Assembly: GCF_019904175.1 (NCBI RefSeq)
Contig: NZ_CP061913.1
Coordinates: forward strand, 992,001 to 1,056,000
DNA: 64,000 nucleotides
Source: Dactylosporangium vinaceum
GTDB taxonomy: Bacteria > Actinomycetota > Actinomycetes > Mycobacteriales > Micromonosporaceae
Reading direction: 5' to 3'
The notes under the pieces are model-generated. The model ran no database searches, was not told where the DNA came from, and saw only the letters and a list, made by a program, of their open reading frames with translations. Shown in pieces: positions 26,930 to 36,574 of this stretch; within the stretch, counting starts at the first letter, position 1, and every line of letters begins with the position of its first letter. Position numbers and translations under genes: made by a program.

Positions 26930-27172
26930 TGTCCGGATTTGTCAGGACTGATCATCCGGGCGTATCGGGCAAATCGCTCGGTTCACCCGGGTAAATGTGG
27001 TGTACATCCGCTAATCGGACATTTATTTCAGTCCTGTACATACGTTGCACCGACAGACCTGGGCTTTCTTCTTGGCACTGGACATGGTGGAATCTCGGAG
27101 GTCTGGCCCAGTAGGGTCGGCCGGTCGCGGGTGCCTGCTGTTTTCCAAGGCGCCGGTTCGGAGGGCGGTGAA
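26930..27172 (+). other. Intergenic region before the conservon operon
   Basis: 243 bp with lower GC than its surroundings, expected to hold the cvn promoter. It contains TGTACA twice (27001-27006 and 27035-27040), 34 bp apart. It also has an 8-bp inverted pair AGGACTGA (26944-26951) / TCAGTCCT (27028-27035) that could fold into a long stem. I cannot single out a convincing -35/-10 pair. Confidence 0.4.
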
Positions 27173-30100
27173 GTGAGCAAACGGCCATCGACGCGGGAGC
27201 CAGTCTCGTCGCGTCTGCGTTTTCCGATCGGCCGGCTCCGAGACCTGCCAATTTGGTCCAAACTCGGTCTGATCATGATCGTCCCGATCATCGCGACGAT
27301 CGTCGTCGGCACCAACGGTCTCGTCGGCAATATCGGCGACGCCAACGACGCGGACCGGGCTCGCACCCTCTCCGGGCTCTCCCAGCAGGCCGCCGCCCTC
27401 GTGCACGAGCTGCAGAACGAGCGGGCCAACGCGGCAATGGTCCTGGGCACGCTCAACACCGACGGCGCCGTCGAGGCCCGCAGTGTCTTCGAGCGCCAGA
27501 CCCAGAAGACCGACGACGCCGGCAAGGACTACCGGCTCACCCGGTCCGGCCTGGCCGACCCGCCGGAGGACTTCCGCCAGCAGCTCGCCGCGATCGACAC
27601 GCAGCTGCAGGACCTGCCGGGGATGCGCAAGCAGATCAGCGACGGCGGCAAGGACATCCTGGCCAGCACGGTCGTGGCGCGGTACCGCTCGCTCATCGAC
27701 GATCTGCTCGGCATCCGCGAGAGCTCGGCGGAGCTGTCCAACAACCCGTCGCTCGGCTCGGACATGCGCGCCTCGGCCGCCATCTCGCAGATGAAGGAGC
27801 AGGTCGCCCTCGAACGGGTGGTCGGCCTCCGGGCGCTGACGACCAAGGCGTTCACGCCGCAGCTGCGCAAGGAGTTCCAGTCCGCGCTGACCGGCCAGGA
27901 GCAGGCGGAGGAGCAGTTCCGCACCAACTCCCAGCCGTGGCACCGCGACCTGTTCGACAAGAAGCGCTCCGGCTCCGACCTGCGTGAGGCCGCCACCTTC
28001 GAGGGCGTGCTCGGCCCGCTGACCACGGAGCAGCTGCCGGGCGACATCTTCACGGCCACCGCGTGGGACAACGCCATGATCAACAAGGCGAACCTGCTGC
28101 GCGGCATCGAGATCGAGTTCGACGACCACAACGTTGACAGCGCCACCGTGGCCCGCAACGACCTGCAGCGCCGGGTGCTCGTCACCGCCGGTGCGCTGCT
28201 CGGCATGCTGCTGCTGGCGATCCTCTTCGCCTGGATCGTGGCCCGGTCGATGGCCCGCTCGCTGCGCGAACTGCGCCACGGCGCGCTCACTGTCGCCCAG
28301 TTCGGCCTGCCCCAGGCGGTGCAGCGGCTGCGCGACCCGGCCCTGGCCACGCAGATGTCACCGCACCAGCTGGCCCTGCAGATCGCCGAGCCGCTGCCCA
28401 TCCGCAGCCGCGACGAGTTCGGTCAGGTGGCCGAGGCGTTCAACGCCGTCCACCTCGAAGCCGTCCGCACCGCGGCCGAGCAGGCCGCCCTGCGGGCCAG
28501 CGTCGCCACCATGTTCGTCAACCTCGCCCGTCGCTCCCAGATCCTGGTCGACCGGCTCATCGGCCACCTCGACCGGCTGGAGCGCGGCGAGGAGGACCCG
28601 GACCGCCTGGCCGAGCTCTTCCAGCTCGACCACCTGGCCACCCGGATGCGCCGTAACGACGAGAACCTCCTGGTCCTCGCAGGCGCGGACTCGACGCGTA
28701 TCCAGCGCGAACCGGCCCCGTTCATGGACGTGCTGCGCGCCGCCCAGTCCGAGGTCGAGCACTACACGCGCATCGAGTTCGGCATGATCGACCGGGACAT
28801 CGAGATCGCGGCGCACGCGGTCAACGACATGGTCCACCTGGTCGCCGAGCTGCTCGACAACGCCACCGCGTTCTCGCCGCCCGACTCGGCCGTCATCGTC
28901 GAGGCCCGCCGCGTGGGCGACCGCGCCGCGCTGCTGGTCGAGGACCACGGCATCGGCATCTCGCCCGAGCAGCTGGCCGAGCTCAACGACCGGCTCGCCA
29001 ACCCGCCGATGGTCGACGTGGCCGTCTCCCGGATGATGGGCCTCGTCGTGGTCGCCCGCCTGGCGGCGCGCCACGGCGTCAAGGTCGAGCTGCGCGCGGC
29101 CCGCGAGCGCGGGACCATCGCCGACATGACACTGCCGGCCGGCGTGCTCGTGCCGCGGGCGTTGTCCGGGCGGTCCGCCGCCGGGATGCCGACCGCCGGC
29201 ATGCCCGCCGTCGGCCCCGACGACGTGGTGCACGCCCGCCCGATCCCGTCGACCCCGGCTCCCCGCTCCCCGCTCGCCTCGCCGCTGGCCCTGGAAGGCC
29301 CGCCGACCGGCGGCTTCGCGGGCGCCGGCGCCGGTGGCTTCGGCGGCCCGGGCGGCGGCTTCGGCGGCCCCGGCAACGGCGGCCCCGGCTCGGGCGGCCC
29401 CCGCTTCGGCACCCTGACCAGCAGCGGCCTCTTCAGCGGCGACCGCGAGCGGCCGGGTCCGGGCGGTCCCGGTCTGGGCGGTCACGGTCCAGGCCTCGGC
29501 GGCAACGCCAACACCGGTGAGCGCCCCACCGTCAACGGCTTCGCCAACGGCGCCCCGCCGCGGCCGGCCCCGCCCGCGCCCCCGTCCCGCCCGACCCTCC
29601 CGCCCGCGGGTGGCGGCGGCTGGGACCAGGACAGCGGCGGCTTCCGGCGCGGTGACACCGGCGGCTTCCGGCGCGACCCGGCCCGGGACACCGGCGGGTT
29701 CGGCCCGGGCAGCGGCCGGGACCCCGAGCGCGACACCGGCGGCTTCAGCCGCAACGGCTTCGGCAATGACCGCGCTCCCGAGCGCAACGGTGGCCGCAGC
29801 CTCCCGGCCTGGTCCGACCTCACCGGCGCCGGCGACCTCGGCGGCGACGACAACGCGTCGCGCGGCCGCGGCGGCGAGCCGGGCGGGCTCAACCCGCTGC
29901 CCCAGCGCCGCGCCAACGAGGCGTGGCCGGCCGAGGACGGCACCGGCGGGCCCGAGGCCGACGAGGCGAGCGGCCAGATTCCGCGGCAGCGCCCCTTCGG
30001 CGGTGCCTACGACGAGGCCGCACCGTCCGCCGCCGGCCCCAACGCCCTGGCCAACCCGCCCGGCGGGCCGGCTCCGGCCCAGTGGCCCCCGGTCGAGTCC

Positions 30101-30814
30101 GCGCCCACCCAGCGGCCCGCGGCGCAGCCGGAGCCCTACGCGCCCGCCGACATGACGGCGGAGATCCCGCGGGTCCGTCTCGACTGGGACCCGGCACCGA
30201 GCGAGAGCGACGCCCCCGAGACCCGGCAGCGCTTCGTCGACGAGACGATGGAGCTGCCGATCTTCCGGGAGCTGGAGTCCGCCTGGTTCACCACCAAGCG
30301 CCAGCCCCTGGAAGACCTCACGCCCCCGGCACCTGCGGCGGCCGCTCCCACGGCGGCTCCCACCCAGGCGCCGGCGTCCGGCCAGCGGCCGGTCGAGGTG
30401 ACCTACAGTGAGGCGCCGTCCCCATACGTCCCGCCGCAGCGATTTGAAACCCGCACTCCGGGTGAACCTTCGCGAGGTTCGGGGGACCGGGCGTCGAGCG
30501 GTTCGGCAGTAAACTGGCGAACTGCGGCAGACGAAGGATGGCAAGCGGCAGCGGCAATCGCCGAGGTGCAGGAATTTGCGACGACCGACATAGGTTTGCC
30601 AAAGCGCGTGCCGCAGGCGCAGCTGGTTCCAGGCGGGGTTGAGCCTAACCCGGCCGCTGCACACAAGCGGACGCCGGAGTCCGTGCGCGGCCTGTTGTCG
30701 GCGTACCACCGAGGCGTTCAGCGCGGCCGCACCCGGTCCGACGACTCGAAAACCCCGGAGCCGACTTCGGCCGGGCCTCAAAACTCGCAGGCTGGCAAGG
30801 AGCAAGAGGCATGA
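27173..30814 (+). CDS. cvnA: Conservon sensor histidine kinase-like protein CvnA (NIT domain), 1213 aa
   Basis: Membrane sensor of the actinobacterial conservon system. Transmembrane helix 1 is near residues 31-50 and helix 2 near 332-352, bracketing an extracytoplasmic nitrate/nitrite-sensing-type helical domain. A HAMP-like segment follows. The kinase core has a HisKA_3-like helix ([40 protein letters not shown]) and an ATPase with N-box [12 protein letters not shown] near 560 and G-box VEDHGIGIS near 588. Residues about 670-1100 are Gly/Pro-rich and disordered. A conserved C-terminal tail ([40 protein letters not shown]) ends it. The GTG start has GGAGG upstream. The stop overlaps cvnB (ATGA). 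Confidence 0.9.
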   Translation: MSKRPSTREPVSSRLRFPIGRLRDLPIWSKLGLIMIVPIIATIVVGTNGLVGNIGDANDADRARTLSGLSQQAAALVHELQNERANAAMVLGTLNTDGAVEARSVFERQTQKTDDAGKDYRLTRSGLADPPEDFRQQLAAIDTQLQDLPGMRKQISDGGKDILASTVVARYRSLIDDLLGIRESSAELSNNPSLGSDMRASAAISQMKEQVALERVVGLRALTTKAFTPQLRKEFQSALTGQEQAEEQFRTNSQPWHRDLFDKKRSGSDLREAATFEGVLGPLTTEQLPGDIFTATAWDNAMINKANLLRGIEIEFDDHNVDSATVARNDLQRRVLVTAGALLGMLLLAILFAWIVARSMARSLRELRHGALTVAQFGLPQAVQRLRDPALATQMSPHQLALQIAEPLPIRSRDEFGQVAEAFNAVHLEAVRTAAEQAALRASVATMFVNLARRSQILVDRLIGHLDRLERGEEDPDRLAELFQLDHLATRMRRNDENLLVLAGADSTRIQREPAPFMDVLRAAQSEVEHYTRIEFGMIDRDIEIAAHAVNDMVHLVAELLDNATAFSPPDSAVIVEARRVGDRAALLVEDHGIGISPEQLAELNDRLANPPMVDVAVSRMMGLVVVARLAARHGVKVELRAARERGTIADMTLPAGVLVPRALSGRSAAGMPTAGMPAVGPDDVVHARPIPSTPAPRSPLASPLALEGPPTGGFAGAGAGGFGGPGGGFGGPGNGGPGSGGPRFGTLTSSGLFSGDRERPGPGGPGLGGHGPGLGGNANTGERPTVNGFANGAPPRPAPPAPPSRPTLPPAGGGGWDQDSGGFRRGDTGGFRRDPARDTGGFGPGSGRDPERDTGGFSRNGFGNDRAPERNGGRSLPAWSDLTGAGDLGGDDNASRGRGGEPGGLNPLPQRRANEAWPAEDGTGGPEADEASGQIPRQRPFGGAYDEAAPSAAGPNALANPPGGPAPAQWPPVESAPTQRPAAQPEPYAPADMTAEIPRVRLDWDPAPSESDAPETRQRFVDETMELPIFRELESAWFTTKRQPLEDLTPPAPAAAAPTAAPTQAPASGQRPVEVTYSEAPSPYVPPQRFETRTPGEPSRGSGDRASSGSAVNWRTAADEGWQAAAAIAEVQEFATTDIGLPKRVPQAQLVPGGVEPNPAAAHKRTPESVRGLLSAYHRGVQRGRTRSDDSKTPEPTSAGPQNSQAGKEQEA

Positions 30815-31215
30815 CATCTACGCAGGATCTCGGTTGGCTGCTTGCCAACTTCGCGGACCGAGTGCCGGGGGTCGCCCACGCGGTCGCCGTCTCGGCGGAC
30901 GGTCTGCTGCTGGCTGCTTCTCGTGACCTGCCGCGCGACCGTGGTGACCAGCTCGCCGCGATCGCGTCGGGTCTGGTGAGCCTGACGCAGGGCGCATCCC
31001 GCTGCTTCGAGGGCGGGGCCGTGCTGCAGACTGTGGTCGAAATGGACAACGGCTTTCTGTTCCTGATGTCGATCTCCGACGGTTCGTCGTTCGCGGTCCT
31101 CGCGGCCCGCGCCTGCGACGTCGGTCAGGTCGGCTACGAGATGGCATTGCTGGTCGACCGGGTCGGTGACGCTCTCACGCCGCCACCCCGGCCAACGGCC
31201 TCGATGCTCGGCTGA
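30811..31215 (+). CDS. cvnB: Roadblock/LC7-domain protein CvnB, 134 aa
   Basis: Single roadblock/LC7 fold, the bacterial relative of MglB and dynein light chain LC7. In conservons it associates with the GTPase CvnD and is thought to regulate its nucleotide state. Typical segments are [34 protein letters not shown] and [21 protein letters not shown]. The start is coupled to cvnA by a 4-nt ATGA overlap. A 95-nt gap follows before cvnC, with a clear GAGGAGG for that gene. Confidence 0.93.
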   Translation: MTSTQDLGWLLANFADRVPGVAHAVAVSADGLLLAASRDLPRDRGDQLAAIASGLVSLTQGASRCFEGGAVLQTVVEMDNGFLFLMSISDGSSFAVLAARACDVGQVGYEMALLVDRVGDALTPPPRPTASMLG

Positions 31216-31310
31216 AGCTGGACCAGGTGACAGAGCACTACCTTTTAGCTGCACGAACATACTCAATGGCTGCACACGAGGCCCGACGAGTGAGGAGGTG
31301 AACGGCGAAC

Positions 31311-31688
31311 ATGGCCGAACGCGATGAGCCAACGGGCGCGCTGGTAAGGCCGTACGCCGTCACCCGAGGTCGCACCCGGCCCAAGCTGGAGATTGCGATC
31401 GAGGCTCTAATAGAGACCACCGTGCGTGGCCGGGCGGCCAATACCCGGCCGGGTGGTAATCACGGCCAGGAGCAGCAATACATTTCTACGCTCTGCGACG
31501 GCCGACTGCAGTCCCTCGCCGAGATCGCGGCGCGCATGCAGCTTCCGCTGGGTGTCGCCCGCGTCATTGTGGCGGACATGGCTGCTGACGGACTTGTCGC
31601 GGTGTACGAGCCGACCTCGCTCGACGAAAACGAGTCGGTGGGCACAGAACTGCTTGAGAGGGTGCTGAGTGGACTTCGGAGGCTCTGA
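31311..31688 (+). CDS. cvnC: DUF742 protein CvnC, 125 aa
   Basis: Third conservon component, with a winged-helix-like DUF742 domain. The N-terminus LVRPYAVTRGRTRPK is highly typical, followed by ISTLCDGRLQSLAEIAARMQLPLGVARVIVADMAADGLVAV. The biochemical role is not established; homologues interact with the other conservon proteins at the membrane. ATG lies 11 nt after GAGGAGGTG (31291-31299). Its last 20 nt overlap the start of cvnD. Confidence 0.92.
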   Translation: MAERDEPTGALVRPYAVTRGRTRPKLEIAIEALIETTVRGRAANTRPGGNHGQEQQYISTLCDGRLQSLAEIAARMQLPLGVARVIVADMAADGLVAVYEPTSLDENESVGTELLERVLSGLRRL

Positions 31689-32271
31689 CGTGGCACACCG
31701 CCCAGGGCGGGTCACGTCAGCGAAGATCGTCATCGCCGGCGGTTTCGGCGTGGGCAAGACCACATTGGTCGGCTCGGTCTCGGAGATCACGCCGCTGACC
31801 ACCGAGGCCATCATGACCTCCGCCGGTGTCGGTGTGGATGACACCCGCAATGTGCCCGGCAAGACGACGACCACTGTCGCAATGGACTTCGGTCGTATCT
31901 CGATCGACCGGGACCTGATCCTGTACCTGTTCGGCACCCCCGGCCAGACCCGGTTCTGGTTCATGTGGGACGAGCTGGTCCGGGGTGCGATCGGCGCGGT
32001 CGTGATGGTGGACACCCGGCGTCTGGCCGACTGCTTCGCCGCGATCGACTTCTTCGAGCACCGGCGGCTGCCGTACCTGGTGGCCATCAACTGCTTCGAC
32101 GGCGTGCAGTACCACAACGCCGACGACGTGCGGGAGGCGCTCGCGGTTTCCAGCGACGTCCCCGTGGTGTCGTGCGATGCGCGCTCGCGGGAGTCGACGA
32201 AGAACGTACTCATCTCCCTGGTGGAGTACGTCCTGTCGATGCGCCGCACCCGCGCCACCGCCCCGGCCTGA
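31669..32271 (+). CDS. cvnD: Conservon small GTPase CvnD, 200 aa
   Basis: Ras-like/MglA-related ATP/GTP-binding protein. The P-loop is GGFGVGKTTL near residues 24-33, followed by a switch I region with TSAGVGVDDT. G3 appears as LFGTPGQTRFWFMWDEL near 87-103, where Asp of DxxG is replaced as is usual in this family. The recognition region is INCFDGVQY near 140. Start GTG 31669 gives the familiar N-terminus MDFGGSD and overlaps cvnC by 20 nt; GTG 31690, with GGAGG before it, is an alternative. It is the last gene of the operon, followed by a strong terminator. Confidence 0.93.
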   Translation: MDFGGSDVAHRPGRVTSAKIVIAGGFGVGKTTLVGSVSEITPLTTEAIMTSAGVGVDDTRNVPGKTTTTVAMDFGRISIDRDLILYLFGTPGQTRFWFMWDELVRGAIGAVVMVDTRRLADCFAAIDFFEHRRLPYLVAINCFDGVQYHNADDVREALAVSSDVPVVSCDARSRESTKNVLISLVEYVLSMRRTRATAPA

Positions 32272-32312
32272 CCGCCGCCACAACTGCACAGCACCACCCA
32301 CTCAGCCGCACC

Positions 32313-32349
32313 CGCGCACCGAGCACCCGAGAGGGTCGCCCGGTGCGCG
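32313..32349 (+). terminator. Strong intrinsic terminator after the conservon operon
   Basis: CGCGCACCG (32313-32321) and CGGTGCGCG (32341-32349) pair perfectly. The loop holds a nested ACCC/GGGT stem, and TTTGCGTTG follows. It lies 42 nt after the cvnD stop. Confidence 0.75.
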
Positions 32350-32589
32350 TTTGCGTTGCTGCCGCTAACCCTCCGTGGCGTTCCGCATGCGGAACGCGTC
32401 GTTTCCGCTGAGCGCCCTTCTGTGCCGGCCGGCCACCGACCGGTACACCCTTGCTGCCACGACGTCTCCAGCGCCGCCAGCGCGCCGCACAGGCGGCTGC
32501 GCGGGTATCGTTGCGCGTCGCTGCCCGCCGCCTTCCGCACGTGACGTGAGGCCGGTCGCGGTGGCTTGGCCGGTGACGTCGTGGAGGGG

Positions 32590-32835
32590 TCAGCGGCCGC
32601 CGAGCCCGATTTCGCCGGCGTGGCCGGGCGACAGGACGATCGGCCCGACCCAGCCCCGGACGACGGCGGCGATCTGCGCGCGGCGGGGCCGGACGGGATG
32701 GGCGTCGCGGCCGTGCGACCAGGTTGCGGGAAGCGCACGCGTCGAGTCCAGGGCAGTGGTGACGATGGTGTGTGCGCGGGCCTTGTCGTCCCAGCTGTAC
32801 CAGAGCGCCGGGTCATCGGCGGGGCCGCACCGCAA
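32590..32835 (-). CDS. Possible small gene or gene remnant, 81 aa
   Basis: This frame has GC at about 90% of third positions across its last 71 codons, which suggests real coding selection. The translation has a mixed, protein-like composition (LWYSWDDKARAHTIVTTAL, WSHGRDAHPVRPRRAQIAAV, GWVGPIVLSPGHAGEIGLGG). The start is a TTG without a good ribosome-binding site, and codon bias fades upstream, so it may be the surviving piece of a longer gene. No family is recognised. An opposing plus-strand frame (32566-32868) looks less protein-like. Confidence 0.3.
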   Translation of the reverse strand: MRCGPADDPALWYSWDDKARAHTIVTTALDSTRALPATWSHGRDAHPVRPRRAQIAAVVRGWVGPIVLSPGHAGEIGLGGR

Positions 32836-32893
32836 CTGCCCCGGCCGCCGGGCCCGCGCTCGCGCTGAAGGCCGAGGGTGGCGGGGAACGCGG

Positions 32894-32925
32894 AAGGCCG
32901 CCCCCTGACGAACGGGAGCGGCCCT
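32894..32925 (-). terminator. Weak terminator candidate after the IS110-like gene
   Basis: On the minus strand GGCCGC (from 32923-32918) pairs with GCGGCC (from 32901-32896), with one outer mismatch, and is followed by TTCC. It lies 18 nt after the stop codon of the 1141-residue gene. Confidence 0.35.
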
Positions 32926-32942
32926 CGGACGCTGCGCAGGTG

Positions 32943-35900
32943 CTAGCGGCGGGCGGAGCGGTACTCGAACTCGCGCTCCTGGTAGTCGCGGCTCGCCTCG
33001 CGGCTGAAGTCCCAGCCGCCCGCGGACTCGCGGCCCGGGCGACCGCCGACCGAGAAGCCGCCGACCTCCTGGCCCCGGCGCCAGCCGCGGAAGTAGCCGG
33101 TGGTGTGGGCGGCGATCTGCGCGGCGTCGCGGACGATGCGCAGCGGGCGTTCCGGGTTCTCGTCGACGGGAGCGCCGGGCACCAGGTTCTGCTGCGGGAC
33201 GCGGCGGGGCAGGCCGGTACTCGTCTCGTCGCCGATCTGCGGGGCGGCCGCGCGCTGGGCCGCCTGCCAGGCCGAGTCGTTCGAGTTTTCCCAGCTCACT
33301 GCCGGACGGGCGGCCTCGCCCGCACCCTCGGCGGGCGTGTCGGCGTCCCAGTCGGTGAACCAGGCGGAGCGGGCGGCCGCGAAGATCAGCAGGTCGCCGT
33401 CGCCCTCGTCCGGGGAGGAGGGCTTGGCGGCGTCGCGGTCGGCGGCCTGGGCGCGGCGGCTGCGGCCGGTGCCGGTGCTGCGGGCGGTGGCCCGCTCGGC
33501 CGGGCGTTCGGAGTCGACGAGGCGCAGGGCCGGGGGTTCGTAGCGGAACTCGCCGCTGTATTCGCCGGAGAGCTCGTCCGGGTAGCCGGCCTTCAGCGCC
33601 GGGTCGGCGACCGGGGCCGGCTCGACCAGGCGGAGACCGGCCGACTCCAGCGGGAGCTCACCGGTCTGCCACGGCGGGGGCACGCGGCCCTCGCGCTGGC
33701 GGGGCAGTTCGACGGGGCGCTCGGCCGAGCGGGCCCGCTCGCTGCGCGGGATCTCGGTGCGGCCGCGGTCGGAGCGGGGGATCTCGGTCCGGGCCCGGTC
33801 GCTGCGCGGAATCTCCGTGCGGGCCCGGTCGGAGCGGGGGATCTCGGTGCGGGCGCGCTCGCTGCGGGCCGGCTCCTCGTCCTGCATCCGGTCGGCGTGC
33901 CGGGAGCCGGTGCGGGTCTGGGCGGCCGCGGCCTCGTCGGCCCGGTCGCGCTCGGCCCGCCGCTCGGCGCGGGAGAGCCCGGCCGATGCGGACGCCGCGG
34001 TGGACGCGGCGGACTCGGCCCGGGACCGGCGCTCGCCGTTGAGGGGCGGGAACTCGCCCGACGACGACGCGGAGCCGAAGGCGCTCAACGCCGACGAAGG
34101 CGTGGTGCCGAGCGGGTTGGCGCGCAGCGAGCCGGACGTCGACTCGAGGGTCGCGTCGAGCGCCGAGAAGTCCGGCGGCTGCGGGATGTCGCTCAGCTTC
34201 GGCAGGCTGCTCAGCTCCGAGGGGGAGGCGAGCGGGTCGGCGCCGAACTTGTACGCCGCGGCCGAGGTCTCGGTCGTGGGCGAGTTGTCCGAGTCGAGCG
34301 ACCAGTTCGGGCGGGCGCTCGCGCTCGCCTTGTCGAGCGTCGGGGGCTGGCCCAGGGCGCTGAGGTCGCTCAGCCGGCCGCCGCCCGCCGCCGGCGCGGA
34401 CGGCGTGATCGGCGGCGCCGCGGACATGCCGTTGAGCGGGTCGAAGCCGTAGGTGTCGAAGCGCGGCATCTCGTGCGGCTCGGGGGTGCCGATCAGCGGG
34501 GCGATACCCGGCGGCGGCGCCGGCATCAGCGACGTGAACTGCGGCTCGGCCGTGGACGAGGTCGGCTGCGGCGGGATCACCGGGGTCGGCGCGACCGGCG
34601 GCGGCGCGACCGGGGCGGGGGCCACCGGCAGCGGCGCGACGGGCGTCGGCTGCGGAGGAGCGGCCTGCAGCGGTACCGGAATCGACTGCATCGAGGCCGG
34701 AGTCGGCGACTGGCCCTGGTACGTCGGCGGGACCGGCGGCGCCGGCGCGTACATCGGCGTCGGCGCCTGGTACGCGGCCGGCTGATACGGCGGCGCCGCG
34801 CTGTGCGACGTCGGCGTGTAGCCGGGCGGCGTCGACGTCACCGGCGGCGCCGAGGGCACCCCGTAGGCGGGCGGCGCCGACGACACCGACCCGTACGGCG
34901 GGGCCGAGGGCACCGACCCGTACGCCGGCGGCGCTGACGGAACCGACCCGTAGGCGGGCGGGGCCGACGGCACGTAGCCGGGCGGGGTGGAGACGACGGG
35001 CGGAGTCGAGATCACGGCCGGCGGGCCGGAGACGACGGCCGGTGTGGAGCCGACGACCGCCGGGGGCGCCGACACGACTGGCGGCAGGGCCTGGGTCGGT
35101 GCGTTCTGGGCACGGCGACGGCCACCGGCGCGGGCCACCTCGGCGGTCCGAGCGGCCTCGGCCGCGGCCACCTCGGCGGCGCGGGCGGCCTCGGCGGCGG
35201 CCCGGCTCGCGGCGCGGGTGCGGCTCGGCATGGGCTCGGCCGCCGCAGCGGCCGGGCGGGCGTTCGAGGCGATGGCGGCGGCGCGGGAGCGCGACGGCAT
35301 GGCGTCCGCGGCGGCGGCCGGGCGCAGCGGCGTGGCCGGCGCGAGCGGGGCAGCGGGGGCCTGGTTGAGCGGGGCCGCGTGGCCGGCCGCGGCGAGCGGC
35401 GTGGCCGGGGTCAGTGCCGGGCGCTGGCGGTTGGGCAGCGAGCGGCGGGCCGGGCTCATCTTGTCGGCCAGCACCGCGACCAGCGCGGCGGCGGCGGCGT
35501 CGCCGGCCCGGACGGCCGCGACGGACTGCCGGATGGTCTCGGCGACCGCGACGGTCATGGCCCGGTTGACGCCGGTGCGGCGCGGGGTCTCGGCGATGGC
35601 GACCCGCAGGGCGGTGATCGCCTCGCCAAGCGTGGTGGCGTCGGCGACGCCGGCCTTGGCCAGCTCGGTGACGACCGCCTGGTCGCCCTTGCGGCCGGAG
35701 GCGCCGCCGCCGAGGATGCCGGGCTCGGGCAGCGCGTCGAGGATGGCGAGGGGGATCGACTCGGCCGGGTCCGGGTATGCCCGCAGCGCGGCCGGGTACA
35801 GCTCGCGGAGCACCTCGCGCAGGGTGGCCGCGGCGCTCTGCCGTCCGGAGACGACCGCCGCGTGGGCGGCGAGGACCGGCTTGAGCGGCAGCATGTCACG

Positions 35901-36368
35901 CGGCGGGCTCTGGCCGACGGCGGAGAGCACACCGGCCTGCAGTGCCCGGGCCAGCCCGACGGCGCGGCGCTCGGCCGCGTTGGACTGGATCTCCTCGGGT
36001 GACTCGTCGTCGGCGAAGCGCTCGGCGTAGTCGTCGGCGGAGTCGTCGTCGGTGAACGCGAGGTTGCGGCCGGCCGCGGTGAGCAGCTGGGTGACGACGT
36101 GGTCGTCGCTCTCGGCCGCGACGGCTACGGCGGACGTGCCGCCGGAGCGCTGCGCCAGCAGAGCGCTGAGCTCGGCGTAGCCGCCGGCGTCGTCGCTCAC
36201 CTCGCAGATGTCGATGAGTCGGCCGGCGTCGTCGACGACCGCGACGGTCAACCAGATGTCGGAACCCGACTGCGGCTCGGCGGGGTCAGCCGACGCCAGA
36301 CCGCAGTACACCCGAACGAGCGCCACCGCGTCGTCCTCCTCTCGGGACATCAGTTGAGCTTTCATCAC
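32943..36368 (-). CDS. Large IS110-transposase-derived protein with conservon-like C-terminal tail, 1141 aa
   Basis: Residues about 14-330 follow the layout of an IS110-family RuvC-like (DEDD) domain: VYCGLASAD / WLTVAVVDDAGRLID, then VAVAAESDDHVVTQLLTAAGRNL, then RRAVGLARALQAGVL and a LRELYPAALRAYPDPAESIPLAILDALPEPG segment. The first catalytic Asp (family GID) reads GLA and the later DxxDA motif is missing, so it is probably inactive. Residues about 340-640 are Ala/Pro-rich and 640-990 acidic/Arg-rich, with RSDRARTEIP repeats. Residues from about 1000 (SAWFTDW, SAWQAAQRAA, GLPRRVPQQNLVPG, YFRGWRRGQE) match the tail of CvnA next door. First codon GTG at 36368; ATG 36350 is an alternative; no strong Shine-Dalgarno is visible. 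Confidence 0.75.
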   Translation of the reverse strand: MMKAQLMSREEDDAVALVRVYCGLASADPAEPQSGSDIWLTVAVVDDAGRLIDICEVSDDAGGYAELSALLAQRSGGTSAVAVAAESDDHVVTQLLTAAGRNLAFTDDDSADDYAERFADDESPEEIQSNAAERRAVGLARALQAGVLSAVGQSPPRDMLPLKPVLAAHAAVVSGRQSAAATLREVLRELYPAALRAYPDPAESIPLAILDALPEPGILGGGASGRKGDQAVVTELAKAGVADATTLGEAITALRVAIAETPRRTGVNRAMTVAVAETIRQSVAAVRAGDAAAAALVAVLADKMSPARRSLPNRQRPALTPATPLAAAGHAAPLNQAPAAPLAPATPLRPAAAADAMPSRSRAAAIASNARPAAAAAEPMPSRTRAASRAAAEAARAAEVAAAEAARTAEVARAGGRRRAQNAPTQALPPVVSAPPAVVGSTPAVVSGPPAVISTPPVVSTPPGYVPSAPPAYGSVPSAPPAYGSVPSAPPYGSVSSAPPAYGVPSAPPVTSTPPGYTPTSHSAAPPYQPAAYQAPTPMYAPAPPVPPTYQGQSPTPASMQSIPVPLQAAPPQPTPVAPLPVAPAPVAPPPVAPTPVIPPQPTSSTAEPQFTSLMPAPPPGIAPLIGTPEPHEMPRFDTYGFDPLNGMSAAPPITPSAPAAGGGRLSDLSALGQPPTLDKASASARPNWSLDSDNSPTTETSAAAYKFGADPLASPSELSSLPKLSDIPQPPDFSALDATLESTSGSLRANPLGTTPSSALSAFGSASSSGEFPPLNGERRSRAESAASTAASASAGLSRAERRAERDRADEAAAAQTRTGSRHADRMQDEEPARSERARTEIPRSDRARTEIPRSDRARTEIPRSDRGRTEIPRSERARSAERPVELPRQREGRVPPPWQTGELPLESAGLRLVEPAPVADPALKAGYPDELSGEYSGEFRYEPPALRLVDSERPAERATARSTGTGRSRRAQAADRDAAKPSSPDEGDGDLLIFAAARSAWFTDWDADTPAEGAGEAARPAVSWENSNDSAWQAAQRAAAPQIGDETSTGLPRRVPQQNLVPGAPVDENPERPLRIVRDAAQIAAHTTGYFRGWRRGQEVGGFSVGGRPGRESAGGWDFSREASRDYQEREFEYRSARR
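33751..33870 (-). repeat. Four 30-bp coding repeats (ARTEIPRSDR-type units)
   Basis: Units begin at 33751, 33781, 33811 and 33841 and encode repeated RTEIPRSDRA decapeptides in the disordered part of the IS110-like protein. Alternate units are more alike, suggesting a 60-bp higher-order duplication. The array is likely to vary in copy number between strains. Confidence 0.85.
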
Positions 36369-36574
36369 GTCGGCGGAGACTGTCCCGGCGCCCCACCGTC
36401 ATGTTGGTGCAGGTCAAACTGAACGTCCTCTAGTGAACAGGTTGACGGCCGGTGACGCGATCAGCCGTTTCGGCTGAATACCCCGCTGGCTGATCGTCGT
36501 CCACCGTCTTACCCATCCGGCCAGAGGGCACGCCCTGCCGAAATGCCCACCGCTTAGATCCTGTCGGTCACAAA

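Larger units (their letters stand above)
32272..32942. other. 671-bp region between convergent cvnD and the IS110-like gene
   Basis: It contains the cvn terminator (32313-32349), one possible small minus-strand gene (32590-32835), and a weak hairpin near the 3' end of the IS110-like gene (arms 32896-32901 and 32918-32923). The rest, 32350-32589 and 32836-32890, shows no ORF with convincing codon bias and no RNA gene that I recognise. Confidence 0.5.

Noticed and set aside
28358..30817. 819-codon minus-strand frame opposite cvnA
   Set aside because: Shadow of the conservon kinase and its Gly/Pro-rich tail; no protein-like motifs.
31407..32816. 469-codon minus-strand frame opposite cvnC and cvnD
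   Set aside because: It overlaps two clearly coding conservon genes and is Ser/Arg/Thr-rich, as expected for a shadow.
32943..36368. Intact IS110 insertion element
   Set aside because: There are no terminal repeats, catalytic residues are missing, and more than two thirds of the protein is unrelated to transposase.
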